From Paenibacillus sp. J2TS4 (lineage in GTDB: Bacteria > Bacillota > Bacilli > Paenibacillales > NBRC-103111), in the NCBI RefSeq assembly GCF_018403245.1, contig NZ_BOSH01000002.1, positions 372,001-436,000 on the forward strand: 64,000 nucleotides of DNA. Reading direction: 5' to 3'. The position numbers were made by a program, and so were the translations under genes. Position 1 is the stretch's first letter, and every line of letters begins with the position of its first letter. The notes under the pieces are model-generated. The model did not search any database. It was not told where the DNA came from and saw only the letters and a program-made list of their open reading frames with translations. This document shows, in pieces, positions 35,414-44,963 of the stretch.

Positions 35414-36676
35414 ATGGGTTTTTTCAAGCAATTATTCGGAAAAAAGACTGAGGTGAAAGAGCGGCCGCCATATTACAGCATCGTCTGTCCCTATTGCTTC
35501 AGCAAGTTCGAGCCGGATGCGGTCGTATTCCGCGCCGCGCATACTAAGGAACATGACGACGAGTTTACGCTCCAGGAAGACGAGAAGCTGAACGCTTGGC
35601 GGCGCAAATTCAACCTGTCGCAGCCGGACATGGAGGCGGTGATCGAGCCGCATACGATCCCGGAAGAGAACCAGATCTACTCTGAGAACGTACTGGTGGC
35701 CGTGACCGACCGTTACGGCATCACAACCAGACGGCGACTGTGTCCGAACTGCCATAACGAGCTGCCGATTCTGTCGGGAAAGGTACCGAGCAATATTATT
35801 TCCATTGTCGGCGCTTCGCAGGTCGGTAAATCGGTTTATATGACGTCCCTGATCCACACCCTGCAGACGTCAACCGCTTCGAACTTTGGCGCCGCCTGCC
35901 TGCCGCTCAGTGCAGAAATCAGCCGGAAGTTCCGCCAGAACTACCTGGAACCGATCTTCGAACGCGGAATGATGCTTGAGTCGACGAACCCGAATGAGCA
36001 GCAGGAGCCGTTCATTTTCCAGTTCGTCTTCAAGGACGACCGGCAGGCGCCGCTGACACTCGTATTTTTCGATGTGGCCGGCGAAGGGATGGTAGAGCGG
36101 GATTATCTGGATATTTACGCCGCTCATATTAAGAACTCATCCGGTATACTATTTCTGGTCGACCCGCTGCAAATCCGCACCATCCGGGATAAAATCCGCT
36201 TGAGCGCGGGAGAAGAGGAAGGAGAGTTCGCGAGCCGGTATGACGAGCCGCGCGAGGTGGTGATCAGCCTGTTCGAAAACTTCATCGCACACCAACAAGG
36301 CAGCAAGACGGACATTCCGACGGCGGTCGTGCTCACGAAGAGCGATATGCTGCAGTATCTGAAAGAGGAAGACAGTGAGTATATCCGGCCGAACAGCAAT
36401 GTGTTCCGCAATTTCATCCATAAAGGCCACTTGAACAAATCGGAATTTGAGAACATCGACGGTGAAATCCGCCGTTTTATCGAGAAGGTCGATCGGCCGT
36501 TCCAGGACGCGATCGACGTATACTTCCAGAATACCGCGTATTTTGCCGTATCCGCGCTCGGCTCGAATCCCGTCAACCGAAAAGTTACCGGTGTTATCAG
36601 CCCGGTCCGCGTGGATGAGCCATTCATTTGGCTGCTTCACAAGCTCGACTATATCGACAGGAGAGATGCGCAGTGA
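35414..36676 (+). CDS. TRAFAC-type GTPase with amino-terminal zinc ribbons (DO-GTPase-like)
   Basis: 420-aa cytoplasmic GTPase. Two CxxC pairs, CPYC near residue 24 and CPNC near 115, form a zinc-ribbon head. The GTPase motifs follow: Walker A GASQVGKS at about 132-139, switch/Walker B DVAGE near 220, TKSD near 307 for guanine recognition, and SALG near 375. From memory, GTPases with this head and a GAP1 partner are called double-GTPase or DO-GTPase families in comparative-genomics work on conflict systems. The next gene starts within its stop codon (GTGA), so the two proteins are made in step and probably bind one another. AGGAGGG lies 8 nt before the ATG. Confidence 0.83.
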   Translation: MGFFKQLFGKKTEVKERPPYYSIVCPYCFSKFEPDAVVFRAAHTKEHDDEFTLQEDEKLNAWRRKFNLSQPDMEAVIEPHTIPEENQIYSENVLVAVTDRYGITTRRRLCPNCHNELPILSGKVPSNIISIVGASQVGKSVYMTSLIHTLQTSTASNFGAACLPLSAEISRKFRQNYLEPIFERGMMLESTNPNEQQEPFIFQFVFKDDRQAPLTLVFFDVAGEGMVERDYLDIYAAHIKNSSGILFLVDPLQIRTIRDKIRLSAGEEEGEFASRYDEPREVVISLFENFIAHQQGSKTDIPTAVVLTKSDMLQYLKEEDSEYIRPNSNVFRNFIHKGHLNKSEFENIDGEIRRFIEKVDRPFQDAIDVYFQNTAYFAVSALGSNPVNRKVTGVISPVRVDEPFIWLLHKLDYIDRRDAQ

Positions 36677-39456
36677 GCCGGGAGCGAACGATTCAGCAGC
36701 AGTATTTCACCCGAGACCGGGAAGGGATCTTCCGCACTAACGAAGGGTTCGATACGGTCGCGAAATCTCCCGGATTGGATAACGGCTTCATCAAGTCGGC
36801 GCTGCATCCGTACTGCGTCTATAAAGGTCCGCAGGAACTGCTCGGAAGCGACGAAGCGGACGCCAGCCGGTATCCTGATGCGCTCGGACTCTTCCATGCG
36901 GATAACGGGGATCTGGTCATCGGTCGCAGCGTCTATGTAAGCACAGATTTCACCGGACACCGCAGCGCTTTTTTTACCCACCAATACGTAGTGCCCAAGC
37001 AGCGGAAGGAAGAATTTGTCCGCGATCCGAGACGAATCTTCGCGATCCGGGGCTTTCAGAGTTCTTATGATATCCGCAGCGGCAAATCCATTCCCGAACT
37101 GCAGGACATCGACTATGATGCGGGAAGCTTCCCGGAAAACCCGGATGGCGTGCTTGCGCGACTGGGTATCGATCGCAAGCTGTTCCAACAGCTGCTATAC
37201 GCGATGATGGCGTCCGCAACGGGCAAGAAGAAGGTGTACATCGCGCTGGATACGCACGTCTCCGCCAGCAGCGAAGAGGCGAAGCGGCTGATGGAGATCG
37301 TCTACAGCTGCCTGCCATACGCTATTCGCCGTCTGCTCGGCTTCGTCACTTACCAGCAAGAGCCGGAAGGGAAGCAGCATTACCACGTCATGTTTGTGGA
37401 GAAAGGAAGTATCCGTCTGCCGGACCGCCAACTGGAGAAAGACGTGTTGTTCGATTTTCCGAACCGGCGTTTCACGGGCACCGATCTGCCGGATACCCAT
37501 CATCCTTATTTGGACTACGTGTGGGACCGCCGGCATGAACCGGAAAGCTTGCGGCAGCTGCACGACTTCTGCGATGAAGCTCTCGGCGGCGAAGGGACGG
37601 CCGCTGCCTTTGCTGCGATAGCCGTACCAACCTATGACGAGTTATGCACGCTGTTCGAAATCAAGCAAGGCCGTGAAGCGTTGTACGAGAATAACCGTAC
37701 CGGAGTCATGAACAGCATTTTGAACTATTTGACCGCAGAGACGGCTGCGCACAAGCAGCAGCTGAACGATTTGTTCCGGCGTTTGTTCTCCAAGGAAGCG
37801 AGGGACGGGCATCAGGTGCCTTCGGCCGACTATATCGAACCCCTGCTGCGATTCTATTCCTTTGCGGACGAAAGTTCGCAAGCGACGTTGATTTCCTGCT
37901 TTGCCCTCTTTATTCAGCGTGCGGCAAGCACGTCTGAGAACGGCATTGCCGGGGCAGTCCCGCTGTTTGACCGGCTCCTCGGTGATGATGCGGTCTTGCG
38001 CTCCGTCCTGCGGCAGCTGTACGGGCAGCATCCCCGGACCGTCGAGCAATACGTCGCCTACCGGATCGAAGCGGCGGGGTCGGTCCAATCGTTTGTGGAC
38101 GAGATGAGCTTCTGGCTGCAATCAGCCGATGAATGGGTGACACAGCGCTTTTTTGCAAACGAAGTGCTGGGAAAAATCAAGAAGCTGATCAATGCGGAAA
38201 AAGCGAAGCGATCCGGGGCAGCCAGAACGTTGTATACATACTTCGACCATCTGCCTGAACGGAAAAACAAGCAGCATCTCAAAACCTTATGCGAACAATT
38301 CAAGCTCGAAATAAGTCTTGAAACACTGGAAGGCATTGCGCTGCCGAATCTAGGCTATGACGATATCATACAGTTGGATTTCATGCTGGATCGGCCGTCG
38401 CCGGAGCTTGTGCAGAGCCTGGGCAGCGGAGGAAGGCTGACGCTGGATTTACTTATGGCCGTGTATCGCGTGCTCACGCTCGACCGGGGACGGGAGTCGA
38501 ATGCGGCGAAGTCGCTCGAAAAGCTCGGACCTTTGGATTTGGAACACGCGCAAGAGATGATTTGCCGAGCGTTGGCCGACAGAATCGGCCCGGCCGATTT
38601 CAGCAAAATCACGTACGCTTTCTACCATCCTGGTGCCGGAATGGACAACAATGCGTGGGATGCGGCCGAGTACAATTTCGACCGTCTGTTGGAATATATA
38701 TCAGAGCATACACGGAATACTAGCCTGATTTACGAATTTATGGCATGGAGCGCTGCAGACGAGCGGTTCTCCAGCGGCTCGGGCGTCAATGCGCATTACC
38801 GTTCTGCTTTGATTCGTTATTTCGACCGTCATGACAGCCGCGCCTTTAAGAATAAAGAGGTCAGGGACCTTCTGCTTGGCGTGCCGAATCGCGCTTTCGC
38901 TGCGCTGTTCAGAGAAATTAAGCTGCGTCAGTCGCCTGCACTCGTGAAGTTTATGGCGACGCGCAAAAAACGATTGTTTCGGATCGGTATTTTGGCTCTT
39001 CCGTTAGCTCTCGTCATCGTTCTGCTCTCCGTTTATTGGACGCCGATCACCGGCTTTATCCTGAAACCGACTCCGACGCTGACTGTCGATGCATTGCCGG
39101 AAAAAACCGCCGAGCCCGAAGTGACGGTAACGGCCAGCGCGTCCGATGGCGGGTATGATCCAGAGCCGAAAATATACGTAAACGGGGAGCTTGCGGGATA
39201 CGGAAGCATCTCCAAGTCGGTCAGCCTCAAGGAAGGCGAGAATACGATCGAGATCAAGTCGGAGAACAAGTACGGCAAGGTAAGCGAGCCGCTGGTGAAG
39301 AAAGTGCTGCTCGATATCCCGGCGGACGAGCCTCCGGATAAGGCAACAGATTCGACGCCGGAGGATGGAAAGGGCGCAAGTGCCGGAAGCAGCACTGGTG
39401 GAAGCGGCACGGATGAGGCCCGGTCTGCAAAGGATGGCCGCGGGACGAAGCCGTAA
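36673..39456 (+). CDS. GTPase-associated protein (GAP1-N2-like) with membrane anchor and outside Ig-like domain
   Basis: 927-aa protein. The first 250 residues (QQQYFTRDREGIFRTNEG, then SPGLDNGFIKSALHPYC) match what I recall of the GAP1-N2 domain, a partner of conflict-type GTPases. A long helical part follows. One membrane helix lies at about residue 770-790 (IGILALPLALVIVLLSVYW), after a basic stop-transfer side, so the large amino part is cytoplasmic. Outside, an Ig-like beta domain (PKIYVNGELAGYGSISKSVS...) leads to a disordered tail rich in Gly, Ser, Thr and Asp. The start is GTG 36673, overlapping the GTPase stop; AGGAGAG is 8 nt upstream. Last gene of the operon. Confidence 0.8.
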   Translation: MSRERTIQQQYFTRDREGIFRTNEGFDTVAKSPGLDNGFIKSALHPYCVYKGPQELLGSDEADASRYPDALGLFHADNGDLVIGRSVYVSTDFTGHRSAFFTHQYVVPKQRKEEFVRDPRRIFAIRGFQSSYDIRSGKSIPELQDIDYDAGSFPENPDGVLARLGIDRKLFQQLLYAMMASATGKKKVYIALDTHVSASSEEAKRLMEIVYSCLPYAIRRLLGFVTYQQEPEGKQHYHVMFVEKGSIRLPDRQLEKDVLFDFPNRRFTGTDLPDTHHPYLDYVWDRRHEPESLRQLHDFCDEALGGEGTAAAFAAIAVPTYDELCTLFEIKQGREALYENNRTGVMNSILNYLTAETAAHKQQLNDLFRRLFSKEARDGHQVPSADYIEPLLRFYSFADESSQATLISCFALFIQRAASTSENGIAGAVPLFDRLLGDDAVLRSVLRQLYGQHPRTVEQYVAYRIEAAGSVQSFVDEMSFWLQSADEWVTQRFFANEVLGKIKKLINAEKAKRSGAARTLYTYFDHLPERKNKQHLKTLCEQFKLEISLETLEGIALPNLGYDDIIQLDFMLDRPSPELVQSLGSGGRLTLDLLMAVYRVLTLDRGRESNAAKSLEKLGPLDLEHAQEMICRALADRIGPADFSKITYAFYHPGAGMDNNAWDAAEYNFDRLLEYISEHTRNTSLIYEFMAWSAADERFSSGSGVNAHYRSALIRYFDRHDSRAFKNKEVRDLLLGVPNRAFAALFREIKLRQSPALVKFMATRKKRLFRIGILALPLALVIVLLSVYWTPITGFILKPTPTLTVDALPEKTAEPEVTVTASASDGGYDPEPKIYVNGELAGYGSISKSVSLKEGENTIEIKSENKYGKVSEPLVKKVLLDIPADEPPDKATDSTPEDGKGASAGSSTGGSGTDEARSAKDGRGTKP

Positions 39457-39630
39457 ACCGGGCAGTATAAGCCGGAAAACAGTGCCTCGAAACAGCAGCC
39501 GAAGCAGCATTAGAGTATGAGAATCTTTTTGTCGGCTGCCCCGAACATTTCGGTTTGGACAAGTGATCGGACGAGAAATACTCTATCATACAGAAGAGAT
39601 CCTATTAATTGTAGGTTAACAAAAAATACC

Positions 39631-39680
39631 AAAAAACGCCTGATTTCTGTACGTTACTCACAGATCAGGCGTTTTTTTTA
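39631..39680. terminator. bidirectional intrinsic terminator after the VWA/tubulin-like operon
   Basis: AAAAAACGCCTGAT (39631-39644) and ATCAGGCGTTTTTTTT (39664-39679) form a long stem with a 19-nt loop. Confidence 0.92.
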
Positions 39681-39827
39681 TTTCTTGTTTCTCAACCGTT
39701 TGAAACAGTCGCGAGTCATTTTTTAGTATCTTCCTTCCGCAGATTGTGTTAAAATTTTGGCACATTCTGTAAGAGTAAGCGAGATATTGATATTCATTTA
39801 TGGGAGTCGAGAGGAGCGCGGATTCGT

Positions 39828-41012
39828 TTGAATATGTTATCCGATATGAAACGCTTTTTACAGATCCAAGGTGCAGGCATGCTGCTGCTGACCTTATTTT
39901 GCTATGGGATAGGTCTCGGCATTTTGGCGCCGATGAACTCGATCTATCTCAGCGAGAGCATCGGTCTATCCAAGGGGCAGATTGTTTCCATATTTTCGAT
40001 ATCGCTTCTGCTAAATATGGTGACGACCCTGGGGATCGGAACGATAAGCGACAAGTTAAAAAGCAAGAAGAGGCTGGCGATGACAGCCGCCGCTTTATGC
40101 ATGATCGGCTTGCAGGTTTACATGCGTGCCGACAATTACGTCGGAGCATTGATTGGAATGTGCATTGCCGTTGCTCCATCCGGATTGATTATGGGGCAGT
40201 TGTTTGCGATGTCGCGCAACCATTTTCAACGGGTCGCCTCCGATATTGTCGAGATGGCGCAAATTTGGCTGCGTGCAGGCCATAGTGTCGGTTTTTTTGC
40301 AGGATTGCTCATAGGGGCGAATTTGTATTTGCTGGCCGATTTCCGGGGGGTTTTATGGGGGAATACGGCGGGATACGCCATGCTGTTCGGACTGCTGCTG
40401 TTTTATAGAGAGTATAAGGGTGAGACGGTCAAAGCGGAAGCCAGGAACGGGGAGGCTTTCTCCCTGCTGATGCTGTTCGCGTTATTAATGCTCGCCTGCG
40501 CGGATGCGATTCGCGGTCTGTATCTGCCCCTAGTCGTTAAAGATTTATTCGGCAAGCCCGAGCTGATGTCCTACATATGGAGCATTCAAGCCGTATTTGA
40601 ACTGTTGTTCATGACCGTCGCCGGGTATTGGGCGGCCAAATATGGCAGCAAACGAATTATTTTGCTCGGCGGTTTCGGGGCCTTCATCACATACGCCGTC
40701 TATGCATCTTCCGCGGCGCTTCCGGTATTTTTCCTTATTCAGCCGGTTTATTCATTCTTTGTATCTATCTTGTACGGAGTGGCGATGGGCTATGTGCAGC
40801 GGATGTTTATGAGCCGAACCGGCTTCGGGGCCAGCTTGTACGTGTTTATTTCTTTAACGGCGTCATTGATCGGGTATATGTTTCCGCTTTTTATCGAAGG
40901 GTATAACCCGCTTATCTTCGTTATTCCACTTACGTTGGTCGCCGGTTCGCTGCTGCTGATTGGATATGTGCTGGTGGTTGACCGGAAGCAGGAGGCAGGA
41001 ATTTCCGGCTAA
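39828..41012 (+). CDS. MFS transporter
   Basis: 394-aa membrane protein with about 12 hydrophobic helices. The first loop NSIYLSESIGLSKGQIVSIFS and the cytoplasmic GTISDKLKSKKRLA after helix 2 (motif A region) are typical of sugar-efflux or multidrug MFS members. I use TTG 39828, 11 nt behind GAGGAG; ATG 39834 is a close alternative. The BmrC-like gene starts 131 nt downstream, so it may be independent. Substrate unknown. Confidence 0.83.
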   Translation: MNMLSDMKRFLQIQGAGMLLLTLFCYGIGLGILAPMNSIYLSESIGLSKGQIVSIFSISLLLNMVTTLGIGTISDKLKSKKRLAMTAAALCMIGLQVYMRADNYVGALIGMCIAVAPSGLIMGQLFAMSRNHFQRVASDIVEMAQIWLRAGHSVGFFAGLLIGANLYLLADFRGVLWGNTAGYAMLFGLLLFYREYKGETVKAEARNGEAFSLLMLFALLMLACADAIRGLYLPLVVKDLFGKPELMSYIWSIQAVFELLFMTVAGYWAAKYGSKRIILLGGFGAFITYAVYASSAALPVFFLIQPVYSFFVSILYGVAMGYVQRMFMSRTGFGASLYVFISLTASLIGYMFPLFIEGYNPLIFVIPLTLVAGSLLLIGYVLVVDRKQEAGISG

Positions 41013-41143
41013 TTGAAAGCAGGACGGGGTGCGTACCTGGAGGAGAAAAGCTATAGAAGAAAAACTCCAAAGGATGAAATTTAGACCCCGAACACTTCAT
41101 CCGGACGGATAGATTTTTGATAAGGATAAAGGAAGGGATATTT

Positions 41144-42895
41144 ATGTTTCGGGTGCTTGGGCAGCTATCCTGGTTTTTCAGAGAAGAATGGCGGCGATAT
41201 ACGGTTGCTTTGCTGCTGCTAACTATTGTGGGAATCCTTGACCTCGTTCCCCCGCGCCTGATTGGGATGGCGATTGATGATTTTCAACTTGGCGACTTAA
41301 GATCCGGCAGAACCGTTGCCTATATCGTGCTGTTAATCGTTGTTACATTGGTTTCTTACGGCATGACCTATGTCTGGATGTCGAAACTATTTGGCGGGGC
41401 CTTTGTCGTCGAGCGCAAGCTGCGTTCTCGCTTTATGCATCATTTATTCAAGATGGATCCGCCTTTCTATGAGCGGAACCGCACCGGAGATTTGATGGCG
41501 AGAGGGACGAATGATCTGAAGGCCATCTCGAGAACAGCCGGTTTTGGAATCTTGACGCTTGTCGACTCTAGTGTCTATATGCTTACTATTCTTACTGCGA
41601 TGAGTATGATGATTAGCTGGAAACTGACATTAGCGGCTATTTTGCCGTTACCGGTAATGGGGATAGCTATTTCAATACTCGGTAAAAAAATTCATGCCCG
41701 CTTCATGCTTGCGCAGGATGCATTCGGAGACTTAAATGATCGGGTATTGGAGTCTGTTGGCGGAATGAGGGTGATTCGCGCCTATAGAAAAGAACGGCAG
41801 GATGAATCCAGGTTTCGGCATATGAGTGAAGATGTGTATGACAAAAATATGAAGGTAGCCCAAATCGATGCTTTATTTGAACCGGCGGTTAATCTGTTGG
41901 TCGGGCTCAGTTATGTTATTGGAATCGGCTACGGGGCTTATCTTGTATTTAAGCAGGAATTAACTTTAGGACTTCTGGTTACCTTCAATGTTTACCTTGG
42001 AATGATGATTTGGCCGATGTTTGCGGTCGGCGAGCTGATTAATATATTGCAGCGGGGAAGCGCTTCGCTCGATCGGATTAATGAAACGCTCGCAGTCGCA
42101 GAGGATGTGGCCGATCCGCAGCAGCCCAAGCAGATTGAGGCCCCCGACAGGATTGAATTCGTCCGAGTCAAGTTTAGCTACCCTCAGGCGAAAGGAAACC
42201 AGCTCGTCGACATATCCGCTCTGGTCCGGTCGGGAGAAACCATTGGAATTGTAGGAAGGACGGGAAGCGGCAAATCGACATTCGTGAAACAGCTTCTGCG
42301 CTTCTATCCTTCAGGAATGGGTGCGGTTCAAATCGGAGGGGTGCCGATTGAGAAGCAGAGGAAGAGAGACATTCGCGCGTGGATCGGTTATGTTCCGCAG
42401 GACCATGTATTATTCTCGCGCTCCATTCGGGAGAACATTCTATTTGGCAAAACCGATGCATCCGATGCAGAGCTCGAGGAAGCGATTCGGCTGTCGGCGT
42501 TTGACCAAGATCTTACTTTTATGCCTGACGGGCTTGATACTTTAGTTGGAGAGAAGGGAGTCGCTCTATCGGGCGGGCAGAAGCAGCGGATTTCGATTGC
42601 CCGGGCCTTAATCTCCGATCCCGAGGTACTCATTCTTGACGATTCTCTTTCAGCTGTCGATGCCAAAACCGAGGCGACTATTGTCCGCAATATTCAAGAG
42701 GAACGTCAGGGAAAAACAACCCTGATCACGACACACCGCATGTCCGCGATTGAACATGCCGATCTGATTCTCGTGCTTGACGAAGGCCGGGTCGTGGAGG
42801 CAGGAACTCATGAGTATTTGATGGAAACTAACGGCTGGTATAGTCAGCAGGTGAAGCGGCAAACGTTGGAGGGGGAAGGAGGAGATCCGGTATGA
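41144..42895 (+). CDS. bmrC: heterodimeric ABC exporter subunit, BmrC (YheI)-like
   Basis: Half-exporter of 583 aa (B. subtilis BmrC is about 585). Six membrane helices are followed by the ATPase: Walker A GRTGSGKST, signature LSGGQKQRISIARAL, H-loop THRMS. The Walker B end reads ILDDSLSAVD, with Asp where the catalytic Glu is normally found, so this subunit carries the degenerate ATP site that is known for BmrC-type partners. ATG 41144 is set by GGAAGGGAT. It overlaps the BmrD-like gene by 4 nt. Role: efflux of hydrophobic drugs or toxic lipophilic molecules. Confidence 0.88.
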   Translation: MFRVLGQLSWFFREEWRRYTVALLLLTIVGILDLVPPRLIGMAIDDFQLGDLRSGRTVAYIVLLIVVTLVSYGMTYVWMSKLFGGAFVVERKLRSRFMHHLFKMDPPFYERNRTGDLMARGTNDLKAISRTAGFGILTLVDSSVYMLTILTAMSMMISWKLTLAAILPLPVMGIAISILGKKIHARFMLAQDAFGDLNDRVLESVGGMRVIRAYRKERQDESRFRHMSEDVYDKNMKVAQIDALFEPAVNLLVGLSYVIGIGYGAYLVFKQELTLGLLVTFNVYLGMMIWPMFAVGELINILQRGSASLDRINETLAVAEDVADPQQPKQIEAPDRIEFVRVKFSYPQAKGNQLVDISALVRSGETIGIVGRTGSGKSTFVKQLLRFYPSGMGAVQIGGVPIEKQRKRDIRAWIGYVPQDHVLFSRSIRENILFGKTDASDAELEEAIRLSAFDQDLTFMPDGLDTLVGEKGVALSGGQKQRISIARALISDPEVLILDDSLSAVDAKTEATIVRNIQEERQGKTTLITTHRMSAIEHADLILVLDEGRVVEAGTHEYLMETNGWYSQQVKRQTLEGEGGDPV

Positions 42896-44916
42896 AGGTA
42901 GGAGCACGATTGGTTCGTTACGCCTTAACGAGCAAGATAACGATTTTGGTTGCTTTATTTTTGCTTACACTAAGTGTTGCTGCTGAATTAACAGGGCCAT
43001 TGATCGCAAAAACGATTATCGACCGCCATGTGACCGGTATCGAAGAACCTTGGTATCCAACGGCCGCCGGGGAACAGGCTGTTTCATTTCGAGGACAGAG
43101 GTATACGCGGGAATCGAATTTGCCTGCGGGTTCCGATAAAACAAACCCGGTTCAGATCGCTCAAGTGGGAAGAAGTTTCATCTTTTCAGAAAAGCCCATT
43201 CCCCTTAATGGCAATCGAATATTTGAAGATGGGCGCCTAATGGTGACCCAAGGCTCTGTCAGGCATGAAACCGAAGCCACTCTGCTCTCTGCTGCCGAGG
43301 TTATGGCTTTTTATGCACCTGAAGTTGCACCTATTGCCCGTCTGCTAAGTTTTTATATTGCGCTTATTCTTATCTCATCCTTCTTCCAATTTGGCCAACG
43401 GTTTTATCTGCAAAAAGCGGCGAATCGAATCATTCAACGGCTGAGGACCGATCTATTTAACCATCTGTCCCGGTTGCCGGTTCGGTTTTTTGATAATTTA
43501 CCTGCCGGTAAGGTTGTTTCGCGCGTCACTAATGATACAGAAGCGATTCGTGAGTTATATGTTGCCGTATTGGCTAATTTTTTCTCAAGCGGAATATATA
43601 TGACCGGAATTTATGTCGCCCTGTTCCTTCTGGATGCCAGACTGGCTTTTATTTGTCTTGGGTTGCTGCCGCTTCTGGCAGCCTGGATCGTTCTTTATCG
43701 CAAATTCGCCTCTTTCTATAATCATCGAATTCGGTCCAAGATCAGTGAAATCAATGCATCTTTGAATGAGAACATCCAAGGGATGAGCATTATTCAAGCA
43801 TTCAGGCGCGAAGAACAGCATAAGCAGGAATTCCGACAGTTAAACGACGAACATTACCATTATCAAAATAAATTGCTTCGTTTGAACGCCTTGACCTCCC
43901 ATAATTTGTCTTACATGCTGCGGCAGCTTATTTTCGTCTGCATGATTTGGTATATCGGGGGAACGACTGCCGGGATTGGACAGGTTTTGACTTTAGGTGT
44001 TCTCTACGCGTTTGTTGATTATGTGAACCGTTTATTTGAACCGATCAAACAAATTGTAAACCAGCTGGCCAATCTCGAACAAGCCCTTGTCGCTGGCGAA
44101 AGAGTATTTGAATTTATGGATAAAGATGGTGAGGAAGTAGTCGATCAATCGATAGATCGTCCCCAAGGGGAAGTCGTCTTTCATCATGTCAGTTTTGGTT
44201 ATAAGCCGGATGAATATGTGTTAAAGAATTTGAGCTTCACGGCCAGAGCTGGAGAAACGATAGCATTAGTAGGTCACACAGGCTCCGGCAAAAGCTCGAT
44301 TATGAATCTGCTCTTCCGATTCTATGATTGTCAGCACGGTGAAATCACGATTGACGGTAAAGATATTAAGACGATTCCGCGTCAGGCGTTGCGAGAGCAT
44401 ATGGGAATTGTATTACAGGAACCGTATTTATTTACCGGGACCATCGCTTCCAACATTTCGTTGGACGATCCAAGGATCTCGCGTGAACAAATGGAAGAGG
44501 CGATGCGCCTCGTTGGCAGTGAACAAATTTTTGCCCAATTGGAACAAGGTTTGGATGAAGAAGTACAGGAAAAGGGAAGCACTCTATCCAGCGGACAGCG
44601 GCAGCTCATCAGCTTTGCCCGGGCGCTTGTCGTGAACCCGGCTATTCTAGTGCTTGACGAAGCCACGGCGAACATTGATACGGAAACCGAAGCGGTCATT
44701 CAGCAAGGAATGGAAGCCTTGAAGTCCGGCCGAACGACATTCATTATTGCCCACCGTCTGTCAACGATTCAAAATGCCGATAAAATTATTGTACTTAATC
44801 AAGGTCAGATCATCGAGCAGGGCAATCATCAACAGTTAATGAAATTGAACGGTGAATATGCGCAAATGTACCGCCTGCAGCAGCAGTCCCATACAGCCTA
44901 TGCGGGACTATATTGA
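42892..44916 (+). CDS. bmrD: heterodimeric ABC exporter subunit, BmrD (YheH)-like
   Basis: Half-exporter of 674 aa, matching B. subtilis BmrD (about 673). Between the first two membrane helices lies an inserted outside domain of about 90 residues (from about residue 38 to 130), a known feature of BmrD. The ATPase has Walker A GHTGSGKSS, signature LSSGQRQLISFARAL, Walker B LVLDEATANID with the catalytic Glu, and AHRLS. It therefore provides the active ATP site that its partner lacks. The gene begins within the end of bmrC. Confidence 0.9.
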   Translation: MKVGARLVRYALTSKITILVALFLLTLSVAAELTGPLIAKTIIDRHVTGIEEPWYPTAAGEQAVSFRGQRYTRESNLPAGSDKTNPVQIAQVGRSFIFSEKPIPLNGNRIFEDGRLMVTQGSVRHETEATLLSAAEVMAFYAPEVAPIARLLSFYIALILISSFFQFGQRFYLQKAANRIIQRLRTDLFNHLSRLPVRFFDNLPAGKVVSRVTNDTEAIRELYVAVLANFFSSGIYMTGIYVALFLLDARLAFICLGLLPLLAAWIVLYRKFASFYNHRIRSKISEINASLNENIQGMSIIQAFRREEQHKQEFRQLNDEHYHYQNKLLRLNALTSHNLSYMLRQLIFVCMIWYIGGTTAGIGQVLTLGVLYAFVDYVNRLFEPIKQIVNQLANLEQALVAGERVFEFMDKDGEEVVDQSIDRPQGEVVFHHVSFGYKPDEYVLKNLSFTARAGETIALVGHTGSGKSSIMNLLFRFYDCQHGEITIDGKDIKTIPRQALREHMGIVLQEPYLFTGTIASNISLDDPRISREQMEEAMRLVGSEQIFAQLEQGLDEEVQEKGSTLSSGQRQLISFARALVVNPAILVLDEATANIDTETEAVIQQGMEALKSGRTTFIIAHRLSTIQNADKIIVLNQGQIIEQGNHQQLMKLNGEYAQMYRLQQQSHTAYAGLY

Positions 44917-44963
44917 GTCAAATATGGCACAAATTACAAATTAAACCGAAGGGGCGCGTTTTT

